Source: an uncultured Gammaproteobacteria bacterium (lineage in GTDB: Bacteria > Pseudomonadota > Gammaproteobacteria > Eutrophobiales > Eutrophobiaceae). Taken from it: a stretch of 35,566 bases of DNA. The notes under the pieces were generated by a model, which saw only the letters and a program-made list of their open reading frames with translations, did no database searches and was not told the DNA's origin. Positions 19,185 through 29,376 of the stretch are shown in pieces. The position numbers and the translations under genes were made by a program. Where the stretch lies: the NCBI GenBank assembly GCA_938084745.1, contig CALKEZ010000055.1, forward strand, positions 1 to 35,566, written 5' to 3'. Every line of letters starts with the position of its first letter. Position 1 is the stretch's first letter.

Positions 19185-19472
19185 TTATTCAATAACTTTA
19201 GGTACGAGATAACAGCCAGCTTCTATTACTGGTGCATTCTGTTGAAACTTATCGCGCTGGTTTGTTTCAGTAACTTCGTCGGGTCTTAATCGTGCGGTCA
19301 AATCCAGAGGATGTGCGATAGGTGAAATACCATCGGTGTCGACCGAATTCATGGTCTCAACCAGACCTAAAATCTTGCTAAGCTCATCGCTATAAGTGGA
19401 GATATCCTGCTCATCGATGGCCAATCTGGCCAACCAGGCAATTTTTTGCACTTCTGATTTATCGAGGGACAT
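19185..19472 (-). CDS. gatC: Asp-tRNA(Asn)/Glu-tRNA(Gln) amidotransferase subunit C
   Basis: This 95-residue GatC clamps the GatA-GatB interface. SEVQKIAWLARLAIDE at the start, the LSKILGLVETMNSVDTDGI segment and PIAHPLDLTARLRPDEVTE are family hallmarks. It is first in the gatC-gatA-gatB operon, transcribed away from mreB. A hairpin followed by a T run lies about 24 nt upstream of the ATG in its leader. The presence of GatCAB suggests that at least one of Asn-tRNA or Gln-tRNA is made indirectly. Confidence 0.97.
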   Translation of the reverse strand: MSLDKSEVQKIAWLARLAIDEQDISTYSDELSKILGLVETMNSVDTDGISPIAHPLDLTARLRPDEVTETNQRDKFQQNAPVIEAGCYLVPKVIE

Positions 19473-19495
19473 AAACTAGCCGTTCTTATGTATTG

Positions 19496-19521
19496 AAAAA
19501 AGAGGAATTTATCACATTCCT
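19496..19521 (-). promoter_or_regulatory. Terminator-like hairpin in the gatC leader
   Basis: Read on the minus strand, AGGAAT (19521-19516), a 7-nt loop, and ATTCCT (19508-19503) are followed by C and then six T residues (19501-19496). The element ends about 24 nt before the gatC ATG. The stem is short (6 bp, two G-C pairs), so strength is doubtful. It could attenuate gatCAB transcription or end a small leader transcript. No leader peptide or T-box was recognised. Confidence 0.35.
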
Positions 19522-20769
<1,248 letters not shown>

Positions 20770-20791
20770 TCAATGAAGACGGAGGACATCA

Positions 20792-21658
20792 ATTAATACG
20801 CTGTTTCAAAAAAGTTCTTCACCTAACCTCCGTTTTGTGGTCTTTGTTGTACTCTCGATCATATTAATGGTCGTTGATCATAATCAGAGTCACTTGAAAG
20901 TTATTCGTTCTGCTTTATCTGTATTTGTTTACCCCTTGCAGTATGTCGTTAATTTACCGGTTGAAATAACAGAATGGGTTTCACTTACATTAGTGACGCA
21001 CAAGACCTTATTAAAAGAAAATGATCGTTTAAAACAAGATCATTTATTACTGAGTTCAAAGTTACAGCGATACGAAGTTCTGGAATCTGAAAACCGGCGT
21101 TTGCGTGAACTGTTAGAGTCTTCATTCCGCATCAATGACAAAGTACTGGTGGCAGAATTAATAGCCGTTGAATTGCAATCCTTTCGTCGACAGATTGTCA
21201 TTAATAAAGGCAAGCGAGAAGGTGCATATGATGGACAACCGATCGTCGATGCCTCGGGAATAATGGGCCAGATAGTGCATGTGGGGCCATTTTCGAGCAC
21301 CGTGCTTTTAATTACTGATCCCAATCATGCCTTGCCTGTGCAGGTTAACAGGAATGGCCTGCGTGCTATCGCTGTGGGTATGGGGCAAAACGATAAGCTC
21401 TTACTTGAGCATCTTCCCAATAACGCGGATATTCGAATAGGGGATCTCATTATTTCATCAGGACTCGGACGTCGATTTCCACAAGGCTATCCGGTCGGAC
21501 AAATTGAAAATATCTCGCGCAACCCCGGGGAACCCTTTGCCAAGGTGATGATTAAACCGAGCGCAAAACTGAGCCAGAGTCGTGAGGTATTAATGGTCTG
21601 GCCGTATGAAAATATTAATGCAGTTGATAAAGAAGTCGATGGGCTTGCAATAAAATGA
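20792..21658 (+). CDS. mreC: Rod shape-determining protein MreC (probable ATT start)
   Basis: MreC is a bitopic inner-membrane protein of the Rod complex that activates PBP2. Homology extends upstream of the first ATG or GTG: the frame reads NTLFQKSSPNLRFVV before the membrane segment VFVVLSIILMVVDH, matching the usual LF...S...R N terminus. The only initiation context is GGAGGA (20781-20786) 5 nt before ATT at 20792, giving 288 residues. The conventional alternative is GTG at 20837 (273 residues), which lacks a ribosome binding site and would truncate the N-terminal cytoplasmic part. A coiled coil follows the membrane helix, then the beta-rich domain with DPNHALPVQVNRNGLRAI and SSGLGRRFPQGYPVG. 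Confidence 0.93.
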   Translation: MNTLFQKSSSPNLRFVVFVVLSIILMVVDHNQSHLKVIRSALSVFVYPLQYVVNLPVEITEWVSLTLVTHKTLLKENDRLKQDHLLLSSKLQRYEVLESENRRLRELLESSFRINDKVLVAELIAVELQSFRRQIVINKGKREGAYDGQPIVDASGIMGQIVHVGPFSSTVLLITDPNHALPVQVNRNGLRAIAVGMGQNDKLLLEHLPNNADIRIGDLIISSGLGRRFPQGYPVGQIENISRNPGEPFAKVMIKPSAKLSQSREVLMVWPYENINAVDKEVDGLAIK

Positions 21659-22149
21659 TCGATATAGAAGAGTCTAGTCACGGCAACTGGATTATCGTTC
21701 TGAGCTTTATGATAGCTATAATGCTAACGGCCTTGCCTTTACCAGATTGGGCAGTCAACTGGCGACCAGCATGGGTCGCGATTGTTTTAATCTATTGGTG
21801 CATGGCCGTACCGAACCGCGTCGGTATTTTTGTGGCATGGTTTTTGGGCTTGTTGCTGGATGTACAACAAAGCACAGTATTAGGCCAAAATGCTTTGGGT
21901 CTGACCTTGATAGCCTTTCTTACCTTGCATTCCTATCAACGTATGCGTGTCTATCCCTTGTCACAACAAGCCGTATTAATCTGTTTTTATCTTTTATTTT
22001 ATGAACTCATTATGCTGTGGGTAACGGGTATGTTGGGTACGAGTACACGCGACTGGACTTACTGGATGCCCGCTATTACCAGCATGTTTTTGTGGCCCTG
22101 GTTATTCATAATTTTGAGAGATGTACGACGTAAATATAATATTTCCTGA
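21655..22149 (+). CDS. mreD: Rod shape-determining protein MreD
   Basis: This 164-residue protein is very hydrophobic, with about five membrane segments, as expected for MreD of the elongasome. Diagnostic pieces are LPLPDWAVNWRPAWVAIVLIYW near residues 24-45 (quoted as LPLPDWAVNW, then RPAWVAIVLIYW) and FVAWFLGLLLDVQQSTVLGQNAL, abbreviated as GLLLDVQQSTVLGQ. The ATG overlaps the mreC stop (ATGA). MreD helps link MreB and MreC with PBP2 and RodA. Confidence 0.95.
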   Translation: MIDIEESSHGNWIIVLSFMIAIMLTALPLPDWAVNWRPAWVAIVLIYWCMAVPNRVGIFVAWFLGLLLDVQQSTVLGQNALGLTLIAFLTLHSYQRMRVYPLSQQAVLICFYLLFYELIMLWVTGMLGTSTRDWTYWMPAITSMFLWPWLFIILRDVRRKYNIS

Positions 22150-22166
22150 GGCCTCATTACATACGC

Positions 22167-24029
22167 ATGGCTAAGGAGTTCAATCTTAAAAACCAGGATC
22201 ATGAATCATCTCTGGTAGCAAGACGGGTGTATTTTTCGGCTGTCATAATACTGTTGCTGATAATAATGATTATTTCAAGAGTGTTTTATTTGACGGTTTT
22301 ACAGCATGAGCATTACACAACATTATCGTTATCTAACCGTGTAAAAATTACGCCCATACCTCCAATAAGAGGCCTCATCTACAGTCGCGATGGTGTGATA
22401 CTGGCAGAGAACAAACCTACCTTCAGCCTTGAGATTATTCCAGAGCAGATAAAGGATGTAGATGAAACCATCGCTCAGTTAAAGAAAATAATTACCATTG
22501 AAGATAGTGATATTGAACGTTTTAAAAAAGCGCGCAAGAAAAAAAGACGATTTGAAAATGTTTCATTACGATTGAATCTGAATAAAGAAGAAGTCGCGTT
22601 GTTTGCGGTAAACAGGCATCGTTTCCCCGGGGTTGATGTTGTAGCAGGTTTGAATCGATATTATCCGCTGGCTGAAAAACTGGTACATGCCATAGGTTAT
22701 GTTGCGCGAATAGATGAAGACGATGTAAAAAATCTTGATGAATCAAACTATAGCGGCACTACCCATATCGGAAAGCTGGGGATTGAAAAATCCTATGAAT
22801 CATTCCTGCATGGTGATGTTGGTTTCCAGCAGGTTGAGGTTAATGCGCAGGGGCGGGTTATTCGCGTACTGGATCGTACCGCACCAAAGCCGGGAAAAAA
22901 CCTGCATTTAACAATTGACCTGTCCTTGCAACAAATCGCTATTGATGCACTTGAAGGAAGGCGTGGCGCAATCGTGGCAATGGATCCAAGGAATGGTGAT
23001 GTATTAACCTTTGTTAGTTCCCCTGGGTATGACCCTAATAAGTTCGTGAACGGTATCGACAGTAAATCATATAAAGCATTGTTATCGTCAACAGACAAAC
23101 CATTAATCAACCGTGTTATACAGGGAAAATACCCACCGGGTTCTACCCTCAAGCCCTTTATGGGATTGGTTGGGCTTGAAAATGGTGTTCGTGCCTTTTC
23201 CGATGAGACCTGGTGTCCGGGCTGGTTTTCTTTAAAAGGATACGAGCATCGTTACCGTGATTGGAAGAAACAAGGCCATGGTCATACCAACCTACATAAA
23301 GCCATTATGCAATCCTGTGATGTCTATTTTTATAGCCTCGCGTATGAACTGGGTATAGATCGTATTTATGATGGCTTATCCCAGTTTGGATTCGGGCAAG
23401 TGACCGGGATTGATATCGGCGGTGAAAGCAGTGCCTTATTACCTTCGAAGTCATGGAAACGGGGTGCGATAGGTCAAGCATGGTTTCCCGGAGAAACATT
23501 AATATTGGGGATTGGTCAGGGCTATGCTCTATCGACACCAATGCAATTGGCTAAAGCCACTGCCACATTGGCAAATAAAGGACAGGTTATTCGTCCACGA
23601 CTAGTATCCAGTACCAGTAATTCGATTACGAATGAAGTAAATTCACTACCAAGTATAACTGGACATAAGGTTGGTATTTCAAATGGTTCCTATTGGGATG
23701 AAATTATTTCCTCAATGAAAGATGTCGTTCATGGCGTAGGAGGTACAGCCTGGCGTACCGGATTAAATGCAGAATATAACTTTGCGGGTAAAACAGGCAC
23801 AGCCCAGGTCATCGGGATAGCGCAGGATAAAGAGTATAATAAAGAAGATATTGCCGAAAAGTTTCAGGACCATGCATTGTTTATTGCATTTGCGCCGGTA
23901 GAAGCACCAAGGATTGCCATAGCCATAATTGTTGAGAATGGTGGCGGGGGATCAAAAACGGCTGCACCAATAGCGCGTAAAATGTTTGATCACTATATGA
24001 AAAATCGCGATTTGATTAGCAAAGGATAA
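22167..24029 (+). CDS. mrdA: Penicillin-binding protein 2 (PG transpeptidase)
   Basis: This 620-residue class B penicillin-binding protein cross-links peptidoglycan during elongation. It has a single N-terminal membrane anchor (about residues 22-45) and a pedestal domain with IPPIRGLIYSRDG. In the transpeptidase domain the nucleophile is Ser326 in PPGSTLKP (SxxK 326-329), the second motif is SCD at 383-385 as in PBP2 proteins, and KTG is at 542-544 (FAGKTGTAQV). It pairs with the RodA glycosyltransferase encoded next, 5 nt downstream. Length is close to E. coli PBP2 (633). Confidence 0.97.
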   Translation: MAKEFNLKNQDHESSLVARRVYFSAVIILLLIIMIISRVFYLTVLQHEHYTTLSLSNRVKITPIPPIRGLIYSRDGVILAENKPTFSLEIIPEQIKDVDETIAQLKKIITIEDSDIERFKKARKKKRRFENVSLRLNLNKEEVALFAVNRHRFPGVDVVAGLNRYYPLAEKLVHAIGYVARIDEDDVKNLDESNYSGTTHIGKLGIEKSYESFLHGDVGFQQVEVNAQGRVIRVLDRTAPKPGKNLHLTIDLSLQQIAIDALEGRRGAIVAMDPRNGDVLTFVSSPGYDPNKFVNGIDSKSYKALLSSTDKPLINRVIQGKYPPGSTLKPFMGLVGLENGVRAFSDETWCPGWFSLKGYEHRYRDWKKQGHGHTNLHKAIMQSCDVYFYSLAYELGIDRIYDGLSQFGFGQVTGIDIGGESSALLPSKSWKRGAIGQAWFPGETLILGIGQGYALSTPMQLAKATATLANKGQVIRPRLVSSTSNSITNEVNSLPSITGHKVGISNGSYWDEIISSMKDVVHGVGGTAWRTGLNAEYNFAGKTGTAQVIGIAQDKEYNKEDIAEKFQDHALFIAFAPVEAPRIAIAIIVENGGGGSKTAAPIARKMFDHYMKNRDLISKG

Positions 24030-24034
24030 TACTC

Positions 24035-25126
24035 TTGGAAGAACGTAGTCTTGGACAGCGCCTGCACATTGATTTCCCGTTATTGCTCGGGATTCTGGTG
24101 TTATGTGTAATCGGTTTAGTGGTTATTTACAGTGCCGGTGGTCAGGATATCAATCTGGTTTATCGGCAGGCGGTAAAATTATTGATTGCCTTGGTCGGTA
24201 TGTTTGTCGTTGCGCAATTACCACCAGCGGAAATCGCGCGCTGGTCATATAAATTATATCTAGTGGGTATCATTCTATTAATTGTGGTTATTTTTTACGG
24301 TGATGTCGGTAAAGGTGCTCAACGGTGGCTGGATCTGAAAGTATTTCGATTCCAACCATCAGAATTAATGAAGCTGTCAGTACCGATGATGGTCGCATAT
24401 TATCTTTCTGATAAAACATTACCTCCCCGATTCTTAAGGGTCCTTAGTGTATGCGCCATGATTGCAATCCCGGTTTTATTAATTGCAAAACAGCCAGATC
24501 TCGGTACTGCCTTACTCGTGGCTGCTGCCGGATTTTCAGTCTTGTTTATAGCGGGTATTTCCTGGCGTTTGCTGTCGAGCATGGGTATTTTGGCCGCAGC
24601 AGGTGCACCATTGCTTTGGTATTTTATGCACGATTATCAAAAAAGGCGTGTATTGACGTTTCTTAATCCTGAGAATGATCCATTGGGCGCTGGCTACCAC
24701 ACAATACAAGCGAAAATTGCGATTGGCTCTGGTGGTTTTTATGGTAAGGGTTGGCTGAATGGCACGCAATCACATCTGGAATTTCTGCCAGAACGTTCAA
24801 CGGATTTTATCTTTGCTGTATTTTGTGAGGAATTCGGGATGCTGGGCGTGTTGTTATTAATATGTGTCTATTTATTTATAATTTCCCGGGGCCTCTATAT
24901 TGCTATTAATGCACAACATACCTTCGGTCGATTATTAGCCAGTGGTCTTACATTGACTTTCTTTGTGTATATTTTTGTCAACATGGGCATGGTGACCGGA
25001 CAGTTACCTGTAGTAGGCGTGCCGTTGCCCTTGGTTAGCCATGGAGGCACCTCAATGGTAACATTGATGATTGGATTCGGTATCATAATGGCAATACACA
25101 CTCATAGACGTTTTCTCTCATTCTAA
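24035..25126 (+). CDS. rodA: Peptidoglycan glycosyltransferase RodA (SEDS)
   Basis: This 363-residue protein is a SEDS-family lipid II polymerase with about ten membrane segments. The conserved FQPSELMKLSVPMMVAYYL block spans 106-124, and the extracellular loop LPERSTDFIFAVFCEEFG contains Asp257, equivalent to the catalytic Asp262 of E. coli RodA. GMVTGQLPVVGVPLPLVSHG near the end is also typical. It starts with TTG, with AAGGA 8 nt upstream overlapping the mrdA stop region. It works as a complex with PBP2. Confidence 0.97.
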   Translation: MEERSLGQRLHIDFPLLLGILVLCVIGLVVIYSAGGQDINLVYRQAVKLLIALVGMFVVAQLPPAEIARWSYKLYLVGIILLIVVIFYGDVGKGAQRWLDLKVFRFQPSELMKLSVPMMVAYYLSDKTLPPRFLRVLSVCAMIAIPVLLIAKQPDLGTALLVAAAGFSVLFIAGISWRLLSSMGILAAAGAPLLWYFMHDYQKRRVLTFLNPENDPLGAGYHTIQAKIAIGSGGFYGKGWLNGTQSHLEFLPERSTDFIFAVFCEEFGMLGVLLLICVYLFIISRGLYIAINAQHTFGRLLASGLTLTFFVYIFVNMGMVTGQLPVVGVPLPLVSHGGTSMVTLMIGFGIIMAIHTHRRFLSF

Positions 25127-25131
25127 AAAAA

Positions 25132-26130
25132 ATGCAAAAATTTAACTTAGCCTTTTTCACTCTGTTACTCATGTGGTTTGCGTTTGCCCAGGCAAACACG
25201 GATGCTTCGATATTGCAGGATAATTTCATTAAAAAAATGGAGTCTCAATATGAATTTGATTCCACCAGCCTGAAAAAACTTTTTAGTCAGGCCATCGTCT
25301 CTCAGACCATTCTGGATGCGATTTCAAAGCCCGCAGAAAAAAGCTTGCCCTGGTATAAATATAGAAATATTTTCTTGAAGAAAAAACGGATTGATGAGGG
25401 TGTTGAGTTTCTTGAGCAGAACATACTCAAGTTACGCTTGGCGGAAAAACAATTTGGCATTCCTCCTGAGATTATTACGGCAATTATTGGTGTTGAAACT
25501 TTCTATGGTCGAATTGCCGGTAGTTACCGTGTTGTTGATGCACTCAATACACTGGCATTTTATTACCCCAAGCGAGCAACATTTTTTCGTAATGAATTCG
25601 AACAGTTCTTATTACTTACTCGTGAGCAGGGATTTGATCCACTCTCTTTAACAGGATCATATGCCGGTGCAATGGGGATGCCGCAATTCATATCGAGTAG
25701 TTATCGTCATTATGCGATCGATTTCGATGGGGATAATATTATTGATATATGGAACAACCCGGATGATGCTATTGGTAGTGTGGCAAATTATTTTGCAGAA
25801 CATGGCTGGCAAAAAGATAAACCGGTCATCGCCAAGGTGAAACTCAGCGGTAATAAATACAAGTCAGTTTTGAGTGGTGGATTGGAACCGGATATTGAGG
25901 TTGCGGATCTGGAAAATCTGGGCATCAAATCCGACGCACAGTTCGAAAGTGATGAGAAATTAAAGTTGTTTGAATTTGAGCAGGAAAATTTTAATGAGTA
26001 CTGGCTGGCTCATAAAAATTTTTACGTAATTACACGCTATAATCACAGTCATTTATACGCGATGGCAGTTTATCAACTAGCATCAGAGATAATGAAGCAG
26101 ATTAATAGTTCATCACAGCCTTCAGAGTAA
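25132..26130 (+). CDS. mltB: Lytic murein transglycosylase B
   Basis: This 332-residue MltB family enzyme cleaves the MurNAc-GlcNAc bond with 1,6-anhydro product formation. The catalytic Glu122 lies in AIIGVETFYGRIAG, followed by SYAGAMGMPQFISSSYRHYA (176-195). An EF-hand-like loop DFDGDNIIDIW (197-207) matches the calcium site of Slt35. The signal peptide (about 1-21, ending FAFAQA) lacks a lipobox cysteine, unlike the E. coli lipoprotein, so the product may be soluble periplasmic. The ATG follows an eight-A run from the rodA stop without a clear ribosome binding site. Confidence 0.95.
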   Translation: MQKFNLAFFTLLLMWFAFAQANTDASILQDNFIKKMESQYEFDSTSLKKLFSQAIVSQTILDAISKPAEKSLPWYKYRNIFLKKKRIDEGVEFLEQNILKLRLAEKQFGIPPEIITAIIGVETFYGRIAGSYRVVDALNTLAFYYPKRATFFRNEFEQFLLLTREQGFDPLSLTGSYAGAMGMPQFISSSYRHYAIDFDGDNIIDIWNNPDDAIGSVANYFAEHGWQKDKPVIAKVKLSGNKYKSVLSGGLEPDIEVADLENLGIKSDAQFESDEKLKLFEFEQENFNEYWLAHKNFYVITRYNHSHLYAMAVYQLASEIMKQINSSSQPSE

Positions 26131-26984
26131 TGGTGATGTTTTTGGAACCGGCAATAGTAACAAAAAGAATTGTTATCAAGGGATTCTTCATTTTCAGTGT
26201 ACTCGTTTTATCTGCCTGTGGAAGTGTGAGTCTTGTTCCTTCCTCTGCTGACAAAGCACCGAGTAAGCAAGTTGATGTTTCAAAAATCCCTGATGCGGTC
26301 CCTAAACATGAGCCTAGAAGTCGATATGGCAATCCAGAATCCTATGTCGTTTTTGGTAAGCGTTATCATGTGATGGAAAGTAGCAAGGGTTTTGTTGAGA
26401 AAGGCATTGCTTCATGGTACGGGACGAAATTTCATGGCCGGCGGACATCCAGTGGTGAAACATATGATATGTATGCCATGACCGCAGCGCATAAGAACCT
26501 GCCGTTACCGACTTATGTTAAGGTGACAAATCTTAAGAATGGTAAGTTTATTATTGTAAAGGTAAATGACCGCGGGCCATTTCATGAGAACCGGGTTATC
26601 GATCTTTCTTATACAGCCGCGATCAAACTTGACATAGTGAGTAAAGGAACCGGTCTGGTTGAAATTCAGGCGTTAGAGCCGGGGCAGGAATTAGCCAGTG
26701 TATCAAGTAGTAAGGCACCGGTTGAAAGTGTTGCAACACTGGATGATGGCGATGGATTCTATATTCAGGTGGGTTCATTCAGTAATTTAAGTAATGCCGA
26801 GAATCTAAAACATAAACTGGGTTCATTTGGCCAGCAACGGGTCAATGTAACTCAGGCTTTTGTTTCAGGTAATACCCTGTATAGAGTAAGGATAGGACCG
26901 CTAACTGATGTCGATGAAGCAGATTCTATTGTTTCAAATCTAGCCAACTTTGGCGTTCACGAACATCGTATTGTTATAAATTAG
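26130..26984 (+). CDS. rlpA: RlpA-like septal ring lytic transglycosylase, SPOR domain
   Basis: This 284-residue lipoprotein has a signal with lipobox LSAC (Cys30). The double-psi beta-barrel domain (about 90-180) starts GIASWYGTKFHGRRTSSGE and contains Glu110, His121 and Asp147 (VKVNDRGPF), which match the residues needed for activity in P. aeruginosa RlpA with a constant offset of ten. The C-terminal SPOR domain (about 207-284, FYIQVGSFSN) binds denuded glycan at the septum. The start overlaps the mltB stop (TAATG); an ATG two codons later (26136) is equally possible. Confidence 0.95.
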   Translation: MVMFLEPAIVTKRIVIKGFFIFSVLVLSACGSVSLVPSSADKAPSKQVDVSKIPDAVPKHEPRSRYGNPESYVVFGKRYHVMESSKGFVEKGIASWYGTKFHGRRTSSGETYDMYAMTAAHKNLPLPTYVKVTNLKNGKFIIVKVNDRGPFHENRVIDLSYTAAIKLDIVSKGTGLVEIQALEPGQELASVSSSKAPVESVATLDDGDGFYIQVGSFSNLSNAENLKHKLGSFGQQRVNVTQAFVSGNTLYRVRIGPLTDVDEADSIVSNLANFGVHEHRIVIN

Positions 26985-26996
26985 TAATTACAAAAT

Positions 26997-28145
26997 ATGA
27001 ATATAAAAACGTTTCAATCTATATTATTTCTGGTTTTTTCATTATGTACTATTCTGCAGGCCTATGCAGAACCCATGATTATCCCTGCGCCGCCAAAAAT
27101 AAAGGCGTCATCTTATCTGGTGATGGATTTTAATAGTGGCGATCTGCTGGTAGAAGAAAATATTGATGAAAGACTGCCGCCGGCAAGTTTAACCAAGATA
27201 ATGACTATTTATGTCGTGGCCAGTGAATTGGCAAATGGAAAAATAACGCTGCAAGATGAGGTCTTGGTCAGTGAAAAAGCCTGGCGTACTGAAGGCTCAC
27301 GAATGTTTATAGAGGTCGATAAAAAAGTAAAACTCGACGACCTTTTGCACGGAGTGATTATTCAATCTGGTAATGATGCCAGTGTTGCCTTGGCGGAATA
27401 TATTTCCGGAACGGAAGGGGTGTTTGCCGATCTTATGAATAAACATGCCGAGCGTCTGGGCATGAAGAACTCTCACTTCGTTAATAGTACCGGTTTGCCC
27501 GATGCGGATCATTATACAACCGCGGGTGATTTAGCAAAACTGGCACAGGCATTAATAAGAGACTTTCCTGAAGTATATGAATTACACAAAATCAAGGAAT
27601 TTACCTTTAATGAAATTAAACAGCATAACCGTAATTTATTGTTGTGGAGAGATCATAGTGTGGACGGCATTAAGACCGGACACACTGAAGCCGCCGGGTT
27701 TTGTCTGGTAGCATCAGCAGCGCGTGAAGGCATGAGATTGATTTCTGTCGTGATGGGTACCGACGGCATGAATGCCCGGGCAAAAGCCAGTCAGGCTTTA
27801 TTGAATTATGGCTTTCGTTTCTATGAAACTCATAAGCTCTATAGCGCAGGTGATTTGATTACCAGTATTAAAGTATGGAAAGCAGACATTGATAGTGTCA
27901 ACTTAAGTATTATCAAAGATTTGTATATTACTGTCCCCCGAGGTCAGTATGACAAGCTTGAGCCGATTGTAGAAATTGATAAGCAGGTGATTGCGCCAGT
28001 TAATCAGGGTGACCAAAAAGGTGTTCTAAACGTGATGTTAAGTAATGAGAATCTTGTCAGTGTTCCTCTGCTGGCAATGGAATCTGTTGCCGAGGGCGGT
28101 ATTATTAACAGACTAAAAGATGAAGTCCGTCTTTTATTTGAATGA
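26997..28145 (+). CDS. dacA: D-alanyl-D-alanine carboxypeptidase (PBP5/6 type)
   Basis: This 382-residue low-molecular-weight PBP trims the terminal D-Ala of peptidoglycan stem peptides. The signal peptide is about residues 1-24 (ends AYA before EPM). Active-site motifs are SLTK (64-67, in PPASLTKIMT), SGN (124-126) and KTG (226-228, in DGIKTGHT). The C-terminal beta-rich domain ends with an amphipathic helix, INRLKDEVRLLFE, that anchors to the outer face of the inner membrane. It sits 12 nt after rlpA and 9 nt before dat. Confidence 0.97.
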   Translation: MNIKTFQSILFLVFSLCTILQAYAEPMIIPAPPKIKASSYLVMDFNSGDLLVEENIDERLPPASLTKIMTIYVVASELANGKITLQDEVLVSEKAWRTEGSRMFIEVDKKVKLDDLLHGVIIQSGNDASVALAEYISGTEGVFADLMNKHAERLGMKNSHFVNSTGLPDADHYTTAGDLAKLAQALIRDFPEVYELHKIKEFTFNEIKQHNRNLLLWRDHSVDGIKTGHTEAAGFCLVASAAREGMRLISVVMGTDGMNARAKASQALLNYGFRFYETHKLYSAGDLITSIKVWKADIDSVNLSIIKDLYITVPRGQYDKLEPIVEIDKQVIAPVNQGDQKGVLNVMLSNENLVSVPLLAMESVAEGGIINRLKDEVRLLFE

Positions 28146-28154
28146 CGTTCGAAC

Positions 28155-28994
28155 ATGACGCTCGCATATTTAAACGGTGAATTTAAGCCCCTTGCGGAGG
28201 CATCAATTAATGTGCTTGATCGTGGTTTTACCTTTGGCGATGGCGTTTATGAAGTTATCCCGGTTTTTAACCGTACTATCTTTCGATTGGAAGAACATAT
28301 GCGTCGCCTTGAAAATAGTCTACAGGCTATCTTTATGGAAAACCCTTATTCTATTGAAAACTGGGTGTCGATATTTGAACATTTAATAGACTCGGTCGAA
28401 CACGCTGAACAATCCATTTATCTGCAAGTTACCCGGGGTGTCTCCGTTAGAGATCACGATATTTCACTCGCTGAAACGCCAACGATATTTGTCATGAGTC
28501 GGCCTATCGAAAAAAAGGATCTGTCGGCCGGTATTCATGCCATTACGCATGAGGATATCCGCTGGCAGTATTGTGATATTAAGGCAATTACCTTATTGCC
28601 GAGTGTGTTACTCAGGCACAAGGCAAAACAACAGGGTGCTAAAGAAGCGATTCTTATAAGAGATGGCTTTGTAACCGAAGGCGCTGCGAGCAATGTCTTC
28701 ATCTGTAAAAATAACGAGATCTTTACACCACCCAAAAACAAGCATGTTTTGCCGGGAATCACACGAGACTTACTGCTTGAAATATTGGATGATAAGAAAG
28801 TTGGCTGTTACGAGAGCGTCATTAGTGAACAGCAATTGTGGGAAGCGGACGAGCTTTGGGTCACGAGTTCAACCTGGGAGGTCGTGCCTGTCATTCAACT
28901 TGATAATAAGCCAGTTGGTTCCGGAGAGCCCGGGCCACTATGGCATGCTACTAATCAAATCTATCAAGAATTTAAATCCAGTTATTGTCATTGA
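28155..28994 (+). CDS. dat: D-amino acid transaminase (class IV, PLP)
   Basis: This 279-residue class IV aminotransferase exchanges amino groups between D-amino acids such as D-Ala and D-Glu. [18 protein letters not shown] (20-37) is the N-terminal hallmark. Lys143 in [13 protein letters not shown] should carry the PLP Schiff base and Glu175 in [10 protein letters not shown] matches the cofactor-binding Glu of Bacillus D-AAT (Lys145 and Glu177). Branched-chain transaminase is the main alternative, but the RWQYCDIK segment favours D-amino acid specificity. Its position after dacA suggests a role in peptidoglycan precursor supply or D-amino acid recovery. Confidence 0.92.
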   Translation: MTLAYLNGEFKPLAEASINVLDRGFTFGDGVYEVIPVFNRTIFRLEEHMRRLENSLQAIFMENPYSIENWVSIFEHLIDSVEHAEQSIYLQVTRGVSVRDHDISLAETPTIFVMSRPIEKKDLSAGIHAITHEDIRWQYCDIKAITLLPSVLLRHKAKQQGAKEAILIRDGFVTEGAASNVFICKNNEIFTPPKNKHVLPGITRDLLLEILDDKKVGCYESVISEQQLWEADELWVTSSTWEVVPVIQLDNKPVGSGEPGPLWHATNQIYQEFKSSYCH

Positions 28995-28996
28995 TT

Positions 28997-29353
28997 ATGG
29001 AAATCTATAAATCTTTTACTATTGAAGCGGCACATCGTCTCCCTCATTTACCGGAAGATCATAAATGCAGTCGATTACACGGTCATTCATTCACGATTGA
29101 AGTACATGTTTCAGGTGATGTGGATGCGGTAACCGGTTGGGTAATGGACTTTGCTGATATTAGTGTGGCATTCAAACCATTATATGAGTGTCTCGATCAT
29201 CATTATCTTAATGATATAAAAGGATTGGAAAATCCGACTAGCGAGAATCTCGCCAAATGGGTTTGGCAAGAACTTCATCCCCGATTGCCATTATTAACTT
29301 CCATTGTCGTAAAAGAGACCTGTACTGCGGGGTGTGTTTATACAGGAGACTGA
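28997..29353 (+). CDS. queD: 6-carboxy-5,6,7,8-tetrahydropterin synthase
   Basis: This 118-residue QueD converts dihydroneopterin triphosphate to 6-carboxytetrahydropterin in queuosine and 7-deazaguanine synthesis. Zinc ligands His13, His28 and His30 (RLHGHSF), catalytic Cys24, the Asp67-His68 pair (LDHHYLND) and Glu107 (KETCTAGC) all match E. coli QueD with an offset of three. The ATG at 28997 is preferred; a TTG at 28985 would overlap dat. It begins 2 nt after the dat stop and is convergent, 23 nt away, with the ABC permease gene. The link to wall genes is probably positional. Confidence 0.94.
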   Translation: MEIYKSFTIEAAHRLPHLPEDHKCSRLHGHSFTIEVHVSGDVDAVTGWVMDFADISVAFKPLYECLDHHYLNDIKGLENPTSENLAKWVWQELHPRLPLLTSIVVKETCTAGCVYTGD

Positions 29354-29376
29354 TTGGTTTGTTACAGTGATCAGGC

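Noticed and set aside
22793..23152. 119-codon minus-strand frame inside mrdA
   Set aside because: It covers the PBP2 active-site region in antisense; the plus-strand gene is unambiguous.
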